From assembly GCA_044867785.1 (NCBI GenBank), contig JBIOVM010000124.1:1-32844 (forward strand): a stretch of DNA of 32,844 nt, read 5' to 3'. Every line of letters starts with the position of its first letter. Position 1 is the first letter of the stretch. This stretch comes from DASRDR01 sp044867785. GTDB lineage: Bacteria > Methylomirabilota > Methylomirabilia > Rokubacteriales > DASRDR01. Below the pieces are notes generated by a model. The model was not told the origin of the DNA and did not search any database. It worked only from the letters and a program-made list of their open reading frames with translations. Positions 30,077 to 32,844 of this stretch are shown in pieces. A program made the position numbers and the translations under genes.

Positions 30077-31588
30077 CTAGAGCCCGAAGAAGCGCCGCAT
30101 CAGGCCGAGCAGCTGGCTCGCCCGATCCGCGCCGGGGCCCTCGTACTCGGTCGCCGCCGCACGATGGAGGGCGTCGTCGCGCTCCGCCTGCCGGCGGGCG
30201 AGCGTCTTGGAGAGTCGCTCGGGCACCGTGGGGTCCGCGACGAGCAAGGGGCGGAGCGCGTCCTTGCGCAGGGTCACCAGCCCCACCTCTCCCGCGGCGC
30301 GGATGGTCGCCGACCGCGGCGCGCCGGTGAGCAGGGACATCTCGCCGAAGTAGTCCCCCGGCCCCAGCGTGGCCAGCCGGCGCTCCGGGCCGCCACCCGG
30401 CGCCTGCACGGAAACCTCGACCCGCCCCTCGGCCACCACGAAGAGGCTGTCCCCCGCGTCCCCCTGAGCCACCACGGCGATTCCGGCCGGGTACGGCACG
30501 ATCTGCGCCTGCGCCGCGAGCCGCTGGAGCTGCTCGGACGAGAGCGCCTCCAGGAAGTCGACTCCATGCAGCAGGGTGGCGATCCGGCCGGTCTCGACGG
30601 CGCGCTCGTCGTCGGCCATCTTGACCGAGTCTCGCCAGAAGACGTCTCTGGCCGGGTACGGCTGCGCGATGCCGTTCCGGCGGAACGCGTACCAGGCGCG
30701 GGACAGCACCTCGCCCTGGAGGTCGTCGATCCGCGGGTAGTCCTCCAGGTAGTAGACGAGCTGGTAGATGATCCTGGGTGGGTCGATCCGGGCGATCCGG
30801 GCCCTCGGTGCCGGCTCGTGGAGCACGCCTCGCACCTCGGCCAACGCCTCCAGCAGGACGCGACGGACGCGGTCCGGCGGCTCGGAGGAAGGGGCGCTGA
30901 TCTCGACGGCGTGGCCGTGCACCGGCCGCGGCTGGCTCATGTTGACGATCTGGGACTTCGCCACGACGCTGTTCGGCACGATCAGGTAGTCTTCCTGGCG
31001 CATGAGCTGCAGGCGCACCGCCCGCCAGCTCACTTCCTGGACCTGCCCGATGAGGTTCCCCATCTGGATCCAGTCGCCCGGCTGGAAAGGCCGCTCGAGC
31101 ATCAGCGCGAGGCCCGCGAAGAGGTTCGCGAGAGTCTCCTGGAGAGCGAGACCGAGCACGATCGACAGCGCTGCCGACGTGGCGACGAGCGCAGCCACGT
31201 CGACGCCGAAGCTCGCGCGGAGGAGCACCATGAGGATGAGCCCGCCCACCACCGCGGCGACGACGTCCCGCAGGATGGCCGGCGCCTGCCGGAGATCGCT
31301 CCGTCCGGGCAGGACGTCGACGACCAGCACCTCGACGAGCTTGAACGCCCCGTAGGCCAGGGAGAAGAGGAGGAGGAAGCGGAAGTACGGCTCCACCACC
31401 GCCGCGTCGACGGACGAAAGGGCACGGAAGAGCGCCAGGCACCCGGTCAGCGCGACGAGCGACAGCGCCAGGGAGAGCCGCCGGAGGGCGGGGCGGCGGC
31501 AGAGGAGGCGGATGGCGGCGACCGCGACGACCAGCCCGACGAGGGCGGGAAGGCCCGCGCGGACGAGGTCGATCAGCGAAGCCTGCAT
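30077..31588 (-). CDS. MscS-family channel fused to a cyclic-nucleotide-binding domain
   Basis: A 503-residue inner-membrane protein. About four to five helices fill residues 8-165. The pore helix and beta domain are clearly MscS: SIVLGLALQETLANLFAGLA, LERPFQPGDWIQMGNLIGQV, EVSWRAVRLQLM and YLIVPNSVVAKSQIVNMSQP. From about residue 335 to 455 comes a cNMP domain, HGVDFLEALSSEQLQRLAAQ, and the phosphate-binding cassette GDYFGEMSLLTGAPRSATIR (411-430), with Glu416 and Arg425, the two residues that contact the cyclic phosphate and ribose. The layout is that of bacterial cyclic-nucleotide-gated channels (bCNG). The adjacent downstream gene is an adenylate cyclase. The C-terminal tail is basic. Confidence 0.92.
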   Translation of the reverse strand: MQASLIDLVRAGLPALVGLVVAVAAIRLLCRRPALRRLSLALSLVALTGCLALFRALSSVDAAVVEPYFRFLLLFSLAYGAFKLVEVLVVDVLPGRSDLRQAPAILRDVVAAVVGGLILMVLLRASFGVDVAALVATSAALSIVLGLALQETLANLFAGLALMLERPFQPGDWIQMGNLIGQVQEVSWRAVRLQLMRQEDYLIVPNSVVAKSQIVNMSQPRPVHGHAVEISAPSSEPPDRVRRVLLEALAEVRGVLHEPAPRARIARIDPPRIIYQLVYYLEDYPRIDDLQGEVLSRAWYAFRRNGIAQPYPARDVFWRDSVKMADDERAVETGRIATLLHGVDFLEALSSEQLQRLAAQAQIVPYPAGIAVVAQGDAGDSLFVVAEGRVEVSVQAPGGGPERRLATLGPGDYFGEMSLLTGAPRSATIRAAGEVGLVTLRKDALRPLLVADPTVPERLSKTLARRQAERDDALHRAAATEYEGPGADRASQLLGLMRRFFGL

Positions 31589-31813
31589 CCCGAAGCCGCC
31601 CCTCGAGACGTCAGACCGATAGGCGTGGTGCCGCTCTGCATCGCCCGATGGTACGCCAAAACGCGGGGTTAGACAAATCTCTGGCCGGGCCGACCGGCCC
31701 CGGCGGCGACCCGACCCGGGCTCCGCCGCGGCTTGCGGAATCAGGCGCGGGGTGGTTCAGTAAGGCGCACCCGGATCGGCGCACGCCGGCGATGGCCGGA
31801 GAGAGGCGGGGTC
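31589..31813. other. intergenic region between divergent channel and dehydrogenase genes
   Basis: It carries a minus-strand promoter (31648-31676). On the plus side I see only a purine-rich GGAGAGAGG shortly before the GTG at 31814 and no clear promoter. No RNA gene is apparent. Confidence 0.4.
31648..31676 (-). promoter_or_regulatory. promoter of the channel-cyclase operon
   Basis: On the minus strand, TTGTCT (31671-31676), a 17-base spacer and TACCAT (31648-31653) lie 59 bases before the channel ATG. No other promoter of this quality is seen inside the four-gene unit, so this probably drives it all. Confidence 0.5.
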
Positions 31814-32844
31814 GTGGACTTCGAGTACTCCAAGCGCACGCGAGAGCTTCTCGAGCAGCTGTCGGACTTCATGGCCCGTCACGTGTACCCCAACGAGCAG
31901 ACGTTTCTCGATCAGCTGGACGCCGGACCGACGCGCTGGCAGGTGCCGCCGATCATGGAGCAGCTCAAGGCGACGGCCCGCGAGCGCGGTCTCTGGAACC
32001 TGTTCCTGCCGGAAAGCGAGCACGGCGCCGGCCTGACGAACCTCGACTACGCACCGCTATGCGAGGTCATGGGGCGCTCCCCGATCGGGCCCGAGGTCTT
32101 CAACTGCTCGGCGCCGGACACCGGGAACATGGAAGTCCTGGTGCGCTACGGCACCCCCGCCCAGCGCCGCGAGTGGCTGACGGCCCTCCTCGACGGAAAG
32201 ATCCGGTCGGCCTTCGCGATGACCGAGCCCGCGGTCGCGTCGTCGGACGCGACCAACATCGAGGCGAGTATCGTCCGCGACGGCGACGAGTACGTGCTGA
32301 ACGGCCGGAAGTGGTGGACGTCGGGCATCGGCGACCCCCGCTGCAAGCTGATCATCTTCATGGGCAAGAGCGATCCGGCGAACCCCGACCGCTACAAGCA
32401 GCAATCGATGATCCTGGTGGCCCGAGACACCCCCGGCATCCGCGTGGTCCGGATGCTCACCGTGTTCGGCTACGACGACGCCCCCCACGGGCACGGCGAG
32501 GTCGTGTTCGACAACGTGCGGGTGCCGGCGGGGAACATGCTCCTCGGCGAGGGACGTGGCTTCGAGATCGCCCAGGGCCGCCTCGGGCCCGGCCGGATCC
32601 ACCACTGCATGCGGCAGATCGGCGTGGCCGAGCGGGCGCTCGAGCTCATGAGCCGCCGGGCGCAGGAGCGCGTGGCGTTCGGGAAGCGGCTCGCCGAGAA
32701 CGACATCACGCTCGAGCGCATCGCCCAGTCGCGGATCGAGATCGACCAGGCGCGGCTGCTCGTGCTCCACGCCGCCTGGATGATGGACACGGTGGGCAAC
32801 AAGGCCGCCAAGCAGGCGATCGCCGCCATCAAGGTCGCCGTGCC
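31814..32844 (+). CDS. acyl-CoA dehydrogenase, ACAD10/11-like, 5' part
   Basis: The first 343 codons of a gene that runs off the window, from a GTG with GGAGAGAGG upstream. The N-terminal helices are FEYSKRTRELLEQLSDFMAR. FAMTEPAVASSDATNIEASI is the FAD/substrate motif, NGRKWWTSGIGDPRCK the beta domain, and HGEVVFDNVRVPAGNMLLGE the end of it. LGPGRIHHCMRQIGVAERAL matches the group of mammalian ACAD10/ACAD11, which oxidise longer or branched acyl-CoA and hydroxyacyl-CoA. Length and the catalytic base, which usually lies further on, cannot be judged. It is unlike the relic at 11584-11714 (different N-terminus), so that relic is not a local copy of this gene. Confidence 0.93.
   Translation, partial: MDFEYSKRTRELLEQLSDFMARHVYPNEQTFLDQLDAGPTRWQVPPIMEQLKATARERGLWNLFLPESEHGAGLTNLDYAPLCEVMGRSPIGPEVFNCSAPDTGNMEVLVRYGTPAQRREWLTALLDGKIRSAFAMTEPAVASSDATNIEASIVRDGDEYVLNGRKWWTSGIGDPRCKLIIFMGKSDPANPDRYKQQSMILVARDTPGIRVVRMLTVFGYDDAPHGHGEVVFDNVRVPAGNMLLGEGRGFEIAQGRLGPGRIHHCMRQIGVAERALELMSRRAQERVAFGKRLAENDITLERIAQSRIEIDQARLLVLHAAWMMDTVGNKAAKQAIAAIKVAV

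Noticed and set aside
1..32844. tRNA, rRNA, CRISPR, insertion sequence or integrase
   Set aside because: Gaps between genes are short, and I saw no cloverleaf, repeat-spacer pattern, transposase motif or inverted-repeat ends.

Overview
The window is very GC-rich, densely coded bacterial chromosome with no tRNA, rRNA, CRISPR array, insertion sequence or phage gene that I can see. The gene set (DUF1318 lipoproteins beside a large AsmA-like protein, a GlgE-type glucan/trehalose cluster, acyl-CoA dehydrogenase, HD-GYP, class III cyclase, outer-membrane-type lipoproteins) suggests a Gram-negative soil or sediment bacterium. Candidatus Rokubacteria/Methylomirabilota is my best guess; a deep deltaproteobacterial lineage is possible. 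That assignment is inference, not read from a marker gene.

Layout. (1) Positions 3-7661, plus strand: a compatible-solute/alpha-glucan operon with the end of trehalose synthase (treS), a GlgM/GlgA-type GT4 glucosyltransferase, maltokinase fused to a DUF5752 region, a TreT-like trehalose glycosyltransferase, a GT81-like glycosyltransferase with altered catalytic motifs, and a small mechanosensitive-channel-like membrane protein. (2) 7722-11535, minus: a large YdbH/AsmA-like protein followed by two tandem paralogous DUF1318 lipoproteins, a version of the E. coli ydbH-ynbE-ydbL locus. Just upstream is an internally deleted acyl-CoA dehydrogenase relic. (3) 11828-15599: an exported amidohydrolase (plus), then a secreted 4-Cys protein, a GAF/histidine kinase/receiver hybrid sensor and a LysE exporter (minus). 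(4) 15622-23322: a miscellaneous metabolic block with a PPOX flavoprotein, threonine-dehydratase-like PLP enzyme, methyltransferase, GT-C membrane glycosyltransferase, a two-fold-repeat membrane protein, DinB, cytochrome c, Nudix hydrolase and MFS transporter. (5) 23400-23795: a multiply frameshifted RidA-family pseudogene. (6) 23818-26210: a signal-less metal/corrinoid-binding protein, a PA2779-like membrane protein, an unknown protein and an HD-GYP protein. (7) 26212-31588, minus: a four-gene apparent operon coding for an MscS channel with a C-terminal cyclic-nucleotide-binding domain, a membrane adenylate cyclase, a LysM-polysaccharide deacetylase lipoprotein and a LysM-TPR lipoprotein. (8) From 31814: an acyl-CoA dehydrogenase that runs off the window.

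The strongest candidate for something new is region 7: a cyclase able to make cAMP sits 46 bp from a channel able to bind it, in one transcription unit with two cell-wall lipoproteins. The cyclase has a periplasmic sensor-like segment, so the unit could link an envelope signal to ion or osmolyte release and wall modification. Region 2 is the second: its lipoproteins combine a YnbE-like N-terminal strand with a YdbL-like domain. A recurring promoter arrangement, a -10 hexamer ending 6 or 7 bases before the start codon, suggests that leaderless mRNAs are common here.
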